Notes: generated by a model from the sequence alone, not told the origin. Shown: positions 11,789 to 22,920, counted from the first letter of the stretch. The stretch is DNA of 44,351 nt from Priapulus caudatus (GCF_000485595.1 NW_014577076.1:666563-710913); one strand, 5' to 3'. A program made the numbers and translations.

Positions 11789-11902
11789 ATGGATGAGGCA
11801 ACACTACTCCATGCCATGTTTCTCGTAGAAGGACAACTCGAATTACTTGATTGCCAAGCCCTCATCATGCTGAGGAGGATGAGGAGGAGAAATAGAAGAT
11901 AA
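11789..11902 (+). pseudogene. Truncated N-terminus of a Harbinger-type transposase
   Basis: A 37-codon frame opens at ATG 11789 with MDEATLLHAMFLVEGQLELL and ends with LRRMRRRNRR and TAA. HARBI1-like transposases begin with a short acidic/leucine-rich stretch followed by an arginine run directly before an RRFWVRPW block. Here the arginine run is present and the rest is gone. The second copy in this window shows the same order (MEDPDRLRLQYE, then VIRRRRKRRGQRRFWVRPW). The frame is non-functional as a transposase; whether the short peptide is made is unknown. Confidence 0.5.
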
Positions 11903-12348
11903 ATAGTAGAAAATAATCTTGATGTGAACAGCACGGCAGAACGAATGATGATGTCTAGAACGCGGCGCGGTATTTATATGGGCGTTGCCAGCGCAGTCGG
12001 CGCCTGCCTAGAGCGTGATGAAGTCGCACTAGGAGCGTGATTTGCGCGCAGTTGAGGCGCGGTGAGCGTTGCTTAGGCGCAGTGAAAGCGTCGTTTTGAA
12101 CGCAATGCGATCGGATTGGTCGCAATAAAGACGCAGTGGGCGCAGTGCAAGCGTGATGCGGGCGTGGTGTTGAACGTGGTATGGAGCGTGGTGAAAGCTT
12201 GTTGGGCGCAATGAGATCGGGGTAAAGACGCACTTAGATCGTAGTATCGGCGCTGGGGCCCAATTGGCCATGCACGCTCTCACCACGCTCGGCCAAACGT
12301 TTTGAGCGTGGGGCGATCGTGATGAGCGTAGCTCTAGTGTGACGGGGG

Positions 12349-14530
12349 CTGAACCCCCGGAATTAACAGGTGGACGGGACGGACGGGGGAATTAGACGAG
12401 GGACGGTGGACGTGGGAATTAACAGAGTCTAGTGACAGGCTCTCGTCAGAAACACTTGACATTATCATGTAACGGCGTCAACAAGAAGTTAACAAGCAAA
12501 TGGTGAAACTAACGATGCACGAGTGTTTTAAGACATATTAATTTGTCAAGACGTTTTATTGTAGACACTTGCTGTTACGTATAGGCTATAGCATTAAATA
12601 TTGTATTGGTCGGAAAATACGAGAACGGTCGGGAAGACTGTTTGAAATGAAGACGGTATACTGTATACGATCAAGAGCTAATAATACACTATTGTCATTA
12701 TTAGGTATTATTAGCTCTTGATACGATATTATTAAAAATTGTTGTTATCTGTGATGTGGTTGCAAGTGGCGGGGCATATTTATAAATATATAACTGTTGT
12801 CTTCAATGAACATGTGTTTATATACTATAAATAACGAAATCATTATTGTAAGGCTCGATCACAACAACTTGGTCAACGTATACTGGCGATAAATCCAATT
12901 ATCAATACCCGGCATGACAACACGAAGAACAGGTATTTGAGGATTCTGCTTACGAGTGAAATCTCGTTATCTACTGGTTGCTTCGATTTGAATTGTGCTT
13001 TCCTGGATGTATTTGGCGATCGTATTTTTATGCAGTACAGTGAAGATAACTACCAGTATTACGTTTGACGATCCGATAGGCCCCACTCAATCGGCGATGC
13101 ATTACCCAGCACGTGGCACGAGTACCGTCACGCTATGAAGTACTTAGGCCCGTGAGTCCCTCGCCGAACCGTATCGGTTTCGTGTGAAATATTTACGCCA
13201 ACGCTTACTATTTTATCACGAAATACGTCCGCAAGAAATGTCACACTGCTCTGGATCTGAGCGGCAGCGCCTAGTGCTCGCCGTGGCAGATCGTCTGCAT
13301 TCCTAGGATCAGTGTCGTATCGTGCTCCTATACGTAAAGCTTTCTGTAGAGCTGTAAAGTCATTCAGTTAGCTGTTGCCGAAACTCAGCGAGTAAGTCGG
13401 CCAGCCACGCGTCGGCCTATAATCTTAATTCATGCTGTCGTTACTTTTAATAGAATCGCGTTTATGTGAGAAATGATACATATTTCATGCCGCAAGTATT
13501 GACTGTGTGTCGTAATTTGCATGAGAATTACAATTAGCCTGGCTGTCATTTGCAATTCATTTGGATGTGGGAGGAGCTTTATATAGAATGAAATTCTTGA
13601 ATATTTAATGTGAAATATTCGTTTCGGCAAACATGGGCCACTCGTGCTGTATATGGTTGCCATGCAAATGGTCGTTTTATCAATAACCATTACAACAATT
13701 TATATTAGCAGCGGCGTTCGGGTGTGACATTCAAAGTCAAGGCAGTCTTGTGTAGGCAGGCTCTTCGATGCTGGCAAAAACAATTGTTGTGTAAAATAAT
13801 TTATGCAATTGAAGAAAGAGCTTAATGAGATCTGTTCTCTGTGTGTGTTTGGATTTCATTGGCAATTTTATTTTTGAGCTGCGTATATGTGATGGTACCC
13901 CCAATCAGTTGTTCTCAACGAGATATGTCCAGATATGTTAATAAATAATATCTGTAATATAGACATGGTTTCCAGTCCCGAGTGTTATGGTATAAAATTT
14001 CCAAAAAGATTAAATCAGTGCTAACGTGTCTTTTGTTTCACTGGTACGTGGTATGTGGTACTGGTATGTGGTTCACGTGGTAGACTAATCACTTCATGAT
14101 ATATTATATATATATAATATACTATCTACGTGATGAAACGGATCCCCTATGACTCTACGTCATATAAGTAATTGTTTTCAGTTTTAGAATGGCGTCATCT
14201 ACTCATGGGCTCTCAGATGTACTACTCGCACCGTGCATGGAAGCCCTTCACAGCCATGCATTTCGTGCTGCTGCTTTTTACATGATATTGCAGTTAGAAT
14301 CAGCTTGTCTGTTGAACGCAAATCCAATTTCAATTATATATAATATATCGATACTCGAATGTCCAGAAGGAAATTGCATTCCCCACAACGTTCTACAGTG
14401 CTCAACGTATTTGTCAGTCTTCATCGCTCACTGTATTCACTATTAGATGAAATCATTTGCTTCATCCTTACGTAAATGGCTTCAGTGCGACTGTCTCTCA
14501 TCTTACACGCATTTTCCTTGTTTCCTTTAG
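12349..14530. other. Upstream intron or flank of the kinesin gene; no recognised exon
   Basis: Contains a GGGACGGACGGGGGAATTA-like short repeat at 12355-12425, a perfect hairpin at 12670-12722, and a TA-rich palindrome at 14095-14135. The frame at 14189-14446 (85 codons, ATG in a reasonable context) shows no known motif and no donor site that would join the kinesin frame, so I leave it uncalled. The preceding kinesin exon, which must end in phase 2, is not recognisable here. Confidence 0.4.
12670..12722. repeat. Perfect 18-bp inverted repeat (hairpin)
   Basis: ATCAAGAGCTAATAATAC at 12670-12687 is followed after 17 bases by its exact reverse complement at 12705-12722. It could fold into a stable hairpin in RNA or be the core of a small foldback element. 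There is no downstream T-run, so it is not a terminator. Confidence 0.75.
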
Positions 14531-14604
14531 CCGGAAAACACCGAAGACGTTCGCTTTTGACAACTGCTTCTGGTCGATCGATGAGAAAGATCCCAAGTAC
14601 ACAG
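14531..14604 (+). CDS. Kinesin-3 (KIF13-like) motor exon: FAFDNCFW segment
   Basis: Acceptor TTTCCTTTAG and donor CAG/GTATGG bound a 74-base exon encoding RKTPKTFAFDNCFWSIDEKD and PKYTG. In kinesin-3 motors this is the strand with the FxFDxxFW motif near residue 50-75, just before the nucleotide-binding P-loop region. KIF13 proteins have a very similar RKPPK-FAFD-CFWSMDE string. The exon begins with the third base of a codon (previous exon must end in phase 2) and ends in phase 1, which the exon at 22292 accepts exactly. Exon boundaries match those I recall for vertebrate KIF13 genes. Kinesin-3 motors carry vesicles to microtubule plus ends. Confidence 0.9.
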
Positions 14605-15960
14605 GTATGGACATTCCTAAATTATTGTCACGCGGGGCACAACAACACATTGTTAGGGGGCGTTCATATCTACCGTATGTCTAAACGCGTACGGTGGTCG
14701 TTGGCCACACGTTGTTCACCAGCATACGGTATAAGCTGTACATGCCTAATGTAGTGTTGATAGTTGTAAACGGCTCTTATATAGCTGCCCACGCGCATGA
14801 AAAGTGCCGTAGCGCGAGAGAATAGACGAGGCACAGCTATACGCGTAGATCGGAAAGTATTGCCAGACGACGGGAGAAAGACGTTGGATGTTGTTAAGTT
14901 AATTGCATTAGGTGTGCTGTTCCGAAAGATGTAGTGCAGAAGAAACGCACGCGGGAAATATCCGCGCACTTTACATTACTTGGTTGGAAAACGTCGCGCA
15001 TATCAGCTAGCCTTTGTGCGGGTTTCCTGCGACAGCGATTAGCCTCTTTCAATTCGGCTTGTCGCTGACGACTTTTCTGCTTGCGGTACTCAGTGGGCTA
15101 CAGCGTGTTTGCGCACGCAGGTCGCGTTTTCTGCCTGCTGCGCTATTTTGCAGGAAAACGTTAATGATGTACTGTTTCCAGAATTACAATTATTCGTTAA
15201 CTGTCAAGTTCGCGAACGTAAAATCACCCGTGTTTTTATTTTACACGGTAATTGTAGTAAACACAATGTATAGAGTGTGCTTGTAGATGTTGAGTGTGTT
15301 GCGTAGGCGTGACAAGGATTTGCGCAGTTGGGAAATATGAGATTGCAAAACAGTGACACTACTCTGTATAACATCAGGGTTGTTTTAGAGCGTTGGTCTG
15401 TATAATTATATATATAATGATATATATATCACATTACTTTAATCGGAATGGAAATTTGTTATTATTTATAAATAATATAATAGCCAGCACAAAATAGATT
15501 TATTTCAAATTATTTATGGATAAATTAATGTGCTTGCACGGTTAGGCTAGTAAGAAGCTGTGATGATTTTAACTACGTGAATATATAAATAGTCATTTAT
15601 GGATTTTTTTAGTTAATAATCAGTTAGACATAAACCCATGTAATTAGTTAAAACGGTTCGTTTTTGAAAGTCGCTCGTAGCGCTGGACATCAGAATGAAT
15701 TTGTTGGTGGTAATCTAGTAGAATACTGCGCTGTGGCGGGGGATTAGAACAGTGTGGCACGATATTATTACATCCGGCAGTAACTGCATGTACGAGGCAG
15801 GAGAGATTACTACGGAGCAGAAGGTACTTTAAGCAGCACGCGCACCGGGAATTAATGTTAGAGAAGCACTAATAGTTAAATCGACAATCATGATATTGCT
15901 TTTCACAACATTCATGTTTTCATTTAAAAAGGTGCAGTGCATGCGAGTTTTTGTGTCGCG
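14605..15960. other. Kinesin intron, first part
   Basis: Start of a 7.7-kb intron (14605-22291). No conserved frame inside; AT-rich around 15400-15660. The plus-strand 90-codon frame at 15014-15286 has no recognised motif. Confidence 0.5.
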
Positions 15961-15977
15961 AAAGTTCTGTTTGTATC

Positions 15978-16210
15978 AGCCACACACACACACGCACGCA
16001 CGCACGCACGGCAGCAGCGCACAGCACACACACAAACATCACACACACACACACCACACACTACACGCACACACAGACACACACAGACACACACAGACAC
16101 ACACAGACACACACAACACACACAGCACACACACACACACACGCACACGCACACACACACGCACACACGCACACACACACACACGCGCACACACACACAC
16201 ACACATATAT
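15978..16210. repeat. Compound CA / CACACAGA / CGCA microsatellite
   Basis: CA repeats with interspersed CGCACGCA and CACACAGA units over about 230 bases, inside the first visible kinesin intron. The His/Thr-rich and Cys/Val-rich frames on both strands are repeat translations. Confidence 0.95.
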
Positions 16211-18089
16211 ACGCGGCCTGTGTTAAAGAGCTAATGCAGCACGCGCGTTGAAGCTAAAAAAACGTCCTGCAGCTCTGCGTGATTTAACCCCGACGGGCGT
16301 ATAGTTACGATCACCGCAGGTCCTTGAAAGGTGGTCTGAAATTTCTCAAAAAATAGTATTCGGTTATGTCGACTCGGAAATACACTTGTCTATGTGTATA
16401 TAACCATTTTAACCCACGAATAAGCTCGTAAATGAGAAATCGAGATATACCGCACACGTCGGTGCGTTAAATGCGTTAAATGTCTCCACACACATAGCTA
16501 TGTATGTAATGTGTAACATGCTTAAAAACGTGCACGTATCTTTATTCTAGATACACAAACATTCAATTTAATTGATCTGCGATAAATTTTCACCAAACAT
16601 TTGAAAAATTTTGGTATAGAATTTCACGGGTTCGGAACAGGCAGTGAAGTATGTGACCACCTGTGACAGTATATGTTGCGTTTGCGCGCCGCGAATATGT
16701 GCTGTGCAAGCTTCATTAACTCTAGATCTCCCGCGACTCGTGTACACCATGAGCACGTCGATATGAACGACACCCTATGTTGGCTGTTTTATCATGGCTA
16801 GTGTACTGTATTGACATGCAAATGAATCCTGCTTCTCGTCATCGCCCTCCCACCGCCACCTGTAATGACGTAGATATCGAATTATTTAACCTATAGTATA
16901 CCTATAGTATAACCTATAGTAACCTAGCGACACGGGTTGTTTAACTTAAGCAGCATCAAGTCATATGTTATTTTAGTCGACAAATAGCAGTCAAGGCAAC
17001 AAGCGAAAGATGCCATGCACCCAGCCATCCCGTGAAACTGAGTCACTGGAACACGAGTAAAAGTTATCACCCACGACGGCAGAGTGACAGTTTAGTACCT
17101 ATAGAAGGACATCACAGTTTGATGTCGCATGCTGACTGATGAAGATCAAACAACGAACGCCGCCGACAAATGTGAACTATGTGAACTATGAGAACATGAA
17201 TCGAACTGCCGCGATTCCCACACCAGATTCAAGAAGCATCCAGAGCTTCTTACCTTCAGTCACCCATAAAAATGTTGGAGATGACGACACGTCTTGCACC
17301 ACCATCGTCCACAAGGCCTTGACTACGCTCGGGCCACGCATACCTCCAGAAACATAAATACCGACCGATTTGGACAGAAAGAGGGAGACAATTCCACGAT
17401 GCCTGACAGTTCACGACACTGTCAGCACCGCGCTGCTCTCACCTGCTCTCATCACCGCGCTGCCGTCGCCGCCGGACATCTCTGACTGAGGACCTGCCTG
17501 CTGCTCTTAGGTAGTAAGATATGAACTATTTGTAACGCGTATTTGATTATTGCCCTGCGTGCCACCTATGATTGTATATGATTATCAGGCGGATGTTGAT
17601 TATTAAAGAATAGAGTAACTGAAATGATTCTTTGTTTATAGTACAATATACTGGGTATGGTTTAAGTGCAATAGCACACGTATCTGTTGTACAAACGAAC
17701 CTGGTCACACTATACCATCACACGTGCCTGCTATACGTAGAACACACGAGCTCACACGCTGTGACGCGGAGATTCATATTGCTTCCTGCGTGCTCGCCCG
17801 AGCTCTGTCGCACTGCAGAGAAACAATTAGTTTTTGCTGCAAAATAGTTTTTGTGATCGCGTCGGCCGGTCCATCGTGGCAGAGGTATTCATTAAATTTG
17901 ACGTGAAATTGGAGAAGCTGAGATTGAAATACGGAATGCAATTAACGATAAAGTACTGCCGTCATATGTGAAAGGGTGCTGCCGGTCGGTATGGGCAGCT
18001 GCTCACGCAATGCAGTCTCACGCCCAGCCACTCTTTGTGTGCAGTCGTGATGCGGGGGATGGTCGAGATATCTAGGTGGTGGTGGTGGG
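16211..18089. other. Intronic DNA, no recognised gene
   Basis: Includes a short CTATAGTATAAC-type duplication at about 16892-16925. A frame at 17139-17357 (72 codons) followed by another at 17294-17485 contains no motif I know. The segment 16980-17640 is less AT-rich and ends with an ATTAAA word near 17602, so it could be a decayed retroelement or transcribed insert. I cannot support more. Confidence 0.35.
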
Positions 18090-18360
18090 GGGGCTGAGAC
18101 CGAGGCATCGGCGCGAGCCACTGACTGAGTCAGGGTTTGAGACAAGCATGTGAGACATTTACTGGGGTAGACACCGATGCAACATTCTGAGGCACTGACT
18201 GAGACAGGGACCGAGGCATCAGCGTGAGACATCTACTAGTATGGGCATCTATGTAACAGTGTGAGGCACGGATTGAGGCAGGGATCAAGGCAAATGACTG
18301 GTGCAGGGACCGAGACAACTGACTGATGCTGGGATCGCGGCAGCGGCATGAGGCACTGAC
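18090..18360. repeat. Diverged 74-bp tandem repeat
   Basis: Units starting with GCACTGACTGAG-like words occur at about 18116, 18190 and 18264, exactly 74 bases apart. Each contains CAGGGACCGAGGCATC-like and GTGAGACATCTACT-like blocks in most copies. The serine/alanine-rich minus-strand frames across it follow from the repeat. Confidence 0.6.
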
Positions 18361-18383
18361 TAGCTAGGTACCACGGTGGGATA

Positions 18384-19150
18384 CAGTAAAAACCCGCGTA
18401 TAAGAACATAGATTTTAAGAACATGTTAGGCTAAAATTTCCCATTTAGACCCCTTTACATAAGAACCTGTTTTAGGCTAAGATTTTAAAGTAGGTTCTTA
18501 ATTTTCCATGCAGATGAAGACTTAAAAAGAAACACAGGTAAAATAAAAAAGACGAGCTCAACAATATCGATGCAATAACCAATGCCAATGCCAATGCTCA
18601 ACAATAACACATGCCAGCACCCTGGCATTGCTATTGAGACACAGTACTGCATTATTTACATATACAGTAAAAACCCGCATAAAAGAACACGTCGATTAAG
18701 AACACTCAGGCTGAAATGCAGTCAAAAAATTGCATATTCATAAGAACACATTCAGCCTGAAAAATAAAATTGTTCTTATATGAAAAAAAATTTGGGTACA
18801 TTTAGCAACTGTTTTTAGACTTGCCAAACAAATGGTTAATGTGTTACGTGTAAGCATGATTGTACATGTATTTGTATTGACATCTCAACCATAAAAAAAA
18901 CAAACATATGCAACAACTAAACTCTCCATATAACACCTTACACATAACACTACTGTACTGGTAACACATGCATCACAGTCACTAAGCCCGCGCATAGCGC
19001 GGGTTTCAGCTAGTACATATTAAAAGTAGAAACAATTAAGAACCTATTTAAGAACCTTTTGAGCCTAATTTTTCAGTAAGCACCATTTATATAAGAACAT
19101 GTTGAGGCTAACTTGGAAAAATCTATGTTCTTATACGCGGGTTTTTACTG
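18384..19150. mobile_element. Pogo/Tc1-like non-autonomous element with 33-bp inverted ends
   Basis: Both ends carry the same 33-base terminal inverted repeat, beginning CAGTAAAAACCCGCGTATAA (18384-18416 and, inverted, 19118-19150), and each is flanked by TA (18382-18383, 19151-19152), the target duplication of Tc1/mariner/pogo transposons. The interior repeats AAGAAC and AGGCTAA words many times in both orientations. No transposase frame is present. A second left-end copy (CAGTAAAAACCCGCATAAAA, from 18665) sits inside, suggesting a nested or rearranged relative without its right end. Confidence 0.8.
18981..19015. repeat. Short GC hairpin
   Basis: ACTAAGCCCGCGCATAGCGC followed by GGGTTTCAGCTAGT forms a CCCGCGC/GCGCGGG hairpin bounded by ACTA and TAGT. 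Similar hairpin ends occur on short retroposed or MITE sequences; here it is a remnant inside the pogo-like element. Confidence 0.4.
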
Positions 19151-19199
19151 TATCGGTTTCCATAGGCGGCCATACTTACGAAAAAATTCCCATAAATCA

Positions 19200-19465
19200 G
19201 CCGAAGTTTTTTTTTACAAATAGCAATGCCATCCTCTGAATCCAAGTCGCAAGTGACGCCATATATGTTATTAACAAAAAAATTCTTCCATAACATTTTC
19301 CCAGCACACACTCGAAATGGCCAATTTGCAATGTGAATTTGCACAGAGAAGTAGGCTTTCTTTGAAAATTACCCGGCTGCACCAGCAACGCACCTCAGAC
19401 GAGCCGTTTACACTGTCGGATTCAGAAAAGATTCTAGTTTCTGAAATTAACAATTGCAAAGAGTT
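19200..19465. repeat. Old dispersed repeat, copy 1
   Basis: Blocks CCTCTGAATCCAAGTCGCAA, ATATATGTTATTAACAAAAA and AAGTAGGCTTTCTTTGAAAA align in the same order with a stretch at about 43220-43465. The copies are strongly diverged. Minus-strand frames over it have stops in non-equivalent places in the two copies, so I see no conserved protein. Confidence 0.5.
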
Positions 19466-20712
19466 CTAACCCTTTCTAATGAGAAATACAAAATTCAAGC
19501 GCATGCATACACTCAAATACGATCTCATTCCTAACCTGTCCCAGCGCTTATTGGTTGATTTCCCACCGTGGTACCTGTAGGCGGTGTATGGAACAAGCTG
19601 ATGCTGGGAGGCACCGCGGGGGATCATGGTTCTGGGTTGAGATGGCACGCGAAGGCAGCGGAATGAAGTGGCTTAGGGGTGTAGGGGGTGACAAGGCACT
19701 AGCACAACATATCGGTATGTGGCAGCACATATATTACAGTGTGATGCGAGGAGGTACGTGTTACGCAAAGAAGGCGACGCAGGAGTTTCGTACGATGAGG
19801 CACGAGGGTATGAAGGTGGCGTCAGAAGGCAGTATAGGGATGAGTCGTTGTGATATACGTATAGGGATTCGGGTGCGTGCTTTCGTGCGCGTGCGAGCGT
19901 ATACGTGTGGCATTTTAAGTGTGCAAGTTACGCATGCGTGTATCTATACTGAAGCGGATGATGTGCAACCTTTGTTACTTCATGCCCGACTTTACGCGTG
20001 TTAACCAAATACTCTGCGTCGATCTGCGTCTTTCGATGTCTGTAATAAATTATTTTAATAACTTTTTACTCTTTTATTTATAATAGAATTTACAAATGTT
20101 AATAACAATTAAGAATCAAATGCGTAACGTGCGCATGTCATTCGTCTTGACAGTCGATGAAGTAATTGATCAATCAGGCGTGAAATGCTGTCAAGTTTGC
20201 AAACTACGCTGACAGGTGGCGCTGCTCCGAGTTCCCTCCGCCCTTCGAACTATATAGGTTGTATTGATCGCGTCTCTCACTGACTAGGAATGGAATTCTG
20301 CAGCCGCTCCATTTCTGCGCACTTTCCGCATTGTTCAGCATGAAATATATATGTTTACAATTTATGCTCGCGGAGTGGCGTCTTTTTTCGCGCCGAATTA
20401 TGAATTTCAATCGAAGCGAGGTTTTCGTCTGACAGCTAGCGGAACGTGGCCGCCGGTGCTAAGTGTCGGTCGGCCTGCGGCACACTGACAGATTTGCTCT
20501 GATACGATGCGAAAACTACCTGTGCATGTCGCAAATGCGATTTTTTTGTCTCGCGCGCAATATATACCGCGATGTGTATGTGCATCAAGCAACCCCACAT
20601 ACCCTGCGTGTGGCACGCGTGGCTGTGATCATAGAGATACGAATGCACTGTTAGATTTATATGTATATAAATGATGTATGTAAGATATCTATAATGAATG
20701 TTTGATGTACAG
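19466..20712. other. Intronic DNA, no recognised gene
   Basis: A plus-strand frame at 19555-20004 (149 codons, Gly/Arg/Met-rich) has no known motif and no splice context. An AT-rich patch at 20040-20110 follows. The 20190-20560 segment is GC-balanced with nothing recognisable. Confidence 0.35.
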
Positions 20713-20953
20713 GGCGGAGAGTGCCCGTGTACCCTACGTGCGGCAGGGTGGCGGAGATTGTCCGTGTACCCTGCGTGCGGCAGGGTGGCGGAGAGTGCCC
20801 GTGTACCCTGCGTGCGGCAGGGTGGTGGAGAGTGCCCGTGTACCCTGCGTGCGGCAGGGTGGCGGAGAGTGCCCGTGTACCCTGCGTGCGGCAGGGTGGC
20901 GGAGAGTGCCCGTGTACCCTGCGTGCGGCAGGGTGGTGGAGATTGCCGCATCC
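20713..20953. repeat. 37-bp minisatellite, six copies plus a partial one
   Basis: Unit GGCGGAGAGTGCCCGTGTAC continuing CCTGCGTGCGGCAGGGT repeats at 20713, 20750, 20787, 20824, 20861 and 20898, with a partial copy to about 20953. Differences are single bases (GGTGG for GGCGG, GATTG for GAGTG). 37 is not a multiple of 3, so all three frames on both strands cycle through the same peptides; none is a gene. Confidence 0.95.
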
Positions 20954-22291
20954 CATCTGCACGGTCGCCTTACGTCGTAGAGCGCGCAGCGTGCGTTATA
21001 TCGATCTTAGCTAGTCTATATCCACGCGGTGAGAGTAGAGAGAGAGAGAGAGAGAGTGCTGCTTGAAATCAGGTTCATCCCACGCGTGTGTGTGGCGAAG
21101 TGTTTCATTATCGTTTTTATTTTTATGCGTACAGAGAGGTGTTACAATGTAAAGAGTTCTTGTGAATTCTCGCGTGTAATTTTCATGGGCCTAAAACACA
21201 ACATTGATATATAACTGATTAATCGTAGGCATGGAATAAAGGTTTTTTGTCTTATCTGATGAGAGTTAAAGTTGATCAACCTCGCAGCTAAATGCATAAT
21301 TATATATACCTACTGTGAGCTTGCATATGTTGCACAAATTCACTACAACTCATTTGTATTGCTACTTTCATAACATTTCTTCTCAAAATCTAAACGAAAT
21401 TACTTCTCTTACGAACGTAGCACCAACGTGATGTTTACACATCCGTGACACAGCGGAGCGATCTGCTTGATTCAGTAACAGTTACTTTCTATGATAAAAC
21501 AAGTTATAATTCATTATTCGATGTTTATTCAGTACAAAATTGTGAAATTTGTTTAAATCATATATCGGTATATATATTACTTATGCAACCAGGAAACAAA
21601 TATAGTGTTTTCATTCCAGGAACAATTTGCGCTATGGCGCATGGATACTATTTTGCGTTATCTGGCACTTCGTACAAATTACAATTGCGTACACGCAAGT
21701 TTTCAAAATAGCCAACTTCGGAGAACATTTCTTGCTCAATGAGAACATTTCGTGATGTTTGCACACTGCAAGTATGCTCACAGTAGGTCTATATAGGCCT
21801 TTTGTTGTGAGGTCTGTTCGTTTTAAGTTGGCAGTAGGCACTGTTATGTAGTTTTCGGGAAATACATACTTTCATACCGTGGTTATATCAGGCGGGAAGG
21901 AATATTATTGCAATACTTTAATAAATTGTATTAGTATAATTAATTGCATTACCATGAAGGCATGTAAAGAATACTTCATAGACATGTTTATTATATTAAT
22001 AGTGCCAGGTTTTAAATTAATATATGCTATACTTATAAAATTTATATATCTTTGAATTGACGCCTTTCTTTTCTTATGAGCCATTGACGATATGATCTGA
22101 TTTCGATCTGATCATCCGTATTTGTTGACAGCTGTGCGACGCAAGCACTTCTGTTATGCTCCTTGTAATAAATAGTTCGTTAAAGAATGATAGAGCGACA
22201 GCAGGCGGTAAGACCCCATGGACGAGCTGAGAGCGCTTGTCAAATCAATGAGTCTAACATGTAATGACGTTGTTACCATTTTCATTTCTAG
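20954..22291. other. End of the first visible kinesin intron
   Basis: Includes a GA microsatellite at 21031-21056. A frame at 21445-21711 (88 codons) lacks recognised motifs. The intron ends with a pyrimidine-containing acceptor TTTTCATTTCTAG at 22279-22291. Confidence 0.5.
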
Positions 22292-22382
22292 GGCAAGAGA
22301 ATGTCTACAACTCTCTTGGAGTGGACGTACTGGTCAACGCACTGGAAGGCTACAACGCATGTATATTTGCATACGGCCAGAC

Positions 22383-22384
<2 letters not shown>
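22292..22384 (+). CDS. Kinesin-3 (KIF13-like) motor exon: [13 protein letters not shown]
   Basis: A 93-base exon between CTAG and GTAATA. With the G carried over from the previous exon it encodes [31 protein letters not shown] and the first base of a Gly codon. [13 protein letters not shown] is the strand and first half of the kinesin P-loop, essentially invariant in kinesin-3. The phase-1 end leaves a G that the exon at 28592 completes to GSGKS. The upstream string ([15 protein letters not shown]) is less like KIF1 and fits KIF13/KIF16-type motors loosely. The 5' splice site sits at the first base of a TAA microsatellite. Confidence 0.93.

Positions 22385-22437
<53 letters not shown>
22385..22437. 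repeat. (TAA)n microsatellite fused to the splice donor
   Basis: The intron begins GTAATAATAATAAT and continues as an uninterrupted AAT/TAA run of about 17 units up to GAATGG. The donor bases +1 to +6 (GTAATA) are therefore part of the repeat. Confidence 0.95.
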
Positions 22438-22439
<2 letters not shown>

Positions 22440-22920
22440 ATGGTTTTTAATTAAACTTTATATACATAGCCTGCATACATGTAACAAAGATGTCACTAGA
22501 GGTCAATACAAACGCACGTATACAACTGAGAAGAGGAATTGATTTTGGTAATTAACAACCACTATTTCCACATACAACTTGCAGTACGTGTACAAAGCAT
22601 GCGTTCACATACGTTCACATCGTCTGGCAGCATTCCAGAAAATGGCAGTAAACGTCGAAGCTTGGCAAAGGTTGCCTCCAAATGCACCGTCAGACGTGAC
22701 ATGTTATCAAAAACCGGCTCGCAGCCACCATTACTAGTGACAGAGATTGCCGCTCTCCTGCGGAAACGCTGACTGGCTAAATATCACGTTCGCCTCAAAC
22801 GCCAGCCCGTTATCAGAACTGCTCTTTCCCTCTCCCCCCCCCCTCCTGTCTACCCTGCTCTTATTCTCTGTCTCCCCCTCTCTATCACTGTCTCTCTCTT
22901 TCTCTGTCTCTCGCGCGTAT
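22438..22920. other. Kinesin intron, second, first part
   Basis: Start of the 6.2-kb intron 22385-28591. From 22830 it turns into a CT-rich tract (CCCTCTC and TCTCTCTCTT runs). No gene. Confidence 0.5.

Larger units (their letters stand above)
11178..12348 (+). mobile_element. Internally deleted PIF/Harbinger-type element
   Basis: A perfect 12-base terminal inverted repeat, CCCCCGTCACAC at 11178-11189 and GTGTGACGGGGG at 12337-12348, bounds a 1.17-kb element. The interior is packed with GAGCGTG/CACGCTC-type subterminal words in both orientations, as expected for transposase binding arrays. In the middle it keeps a TATA box and a 37-codon reading frame like the arginine-rich start of a Harbinger transposase, after which the coding region is missing. 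A clear 3-base target duplication is not visible (ATA before, CTG after). Assignment to Harbinger rests on the protein remnant and on resemblance to the second, better preserved transposase at 29.9-31.0 kb. Confidence 0.65.

Noticed and set aside
14189-14446. 85-codon frame just before the first visible kinesin exon
   Set aside because: Does not resemble the KIF13 N-terminus, and no donor gives the needed phase-2 join.
15890-16251. Several His/Thr-rich frames of 90-114 codons
   Set aside because: Translations of the CA microsatellite in all phases.
16980-17640. Possible retroelement remnant
   Set aside because: No long terminal repeats, reverse transcriptase motifs or poly-A tail could be pointed to.
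20436-21066. Frames of up to 171 codons with repeated Arg/Gly/Cys strings
   Set aside because: 37-bp minisatellite read in every phase on both strands.
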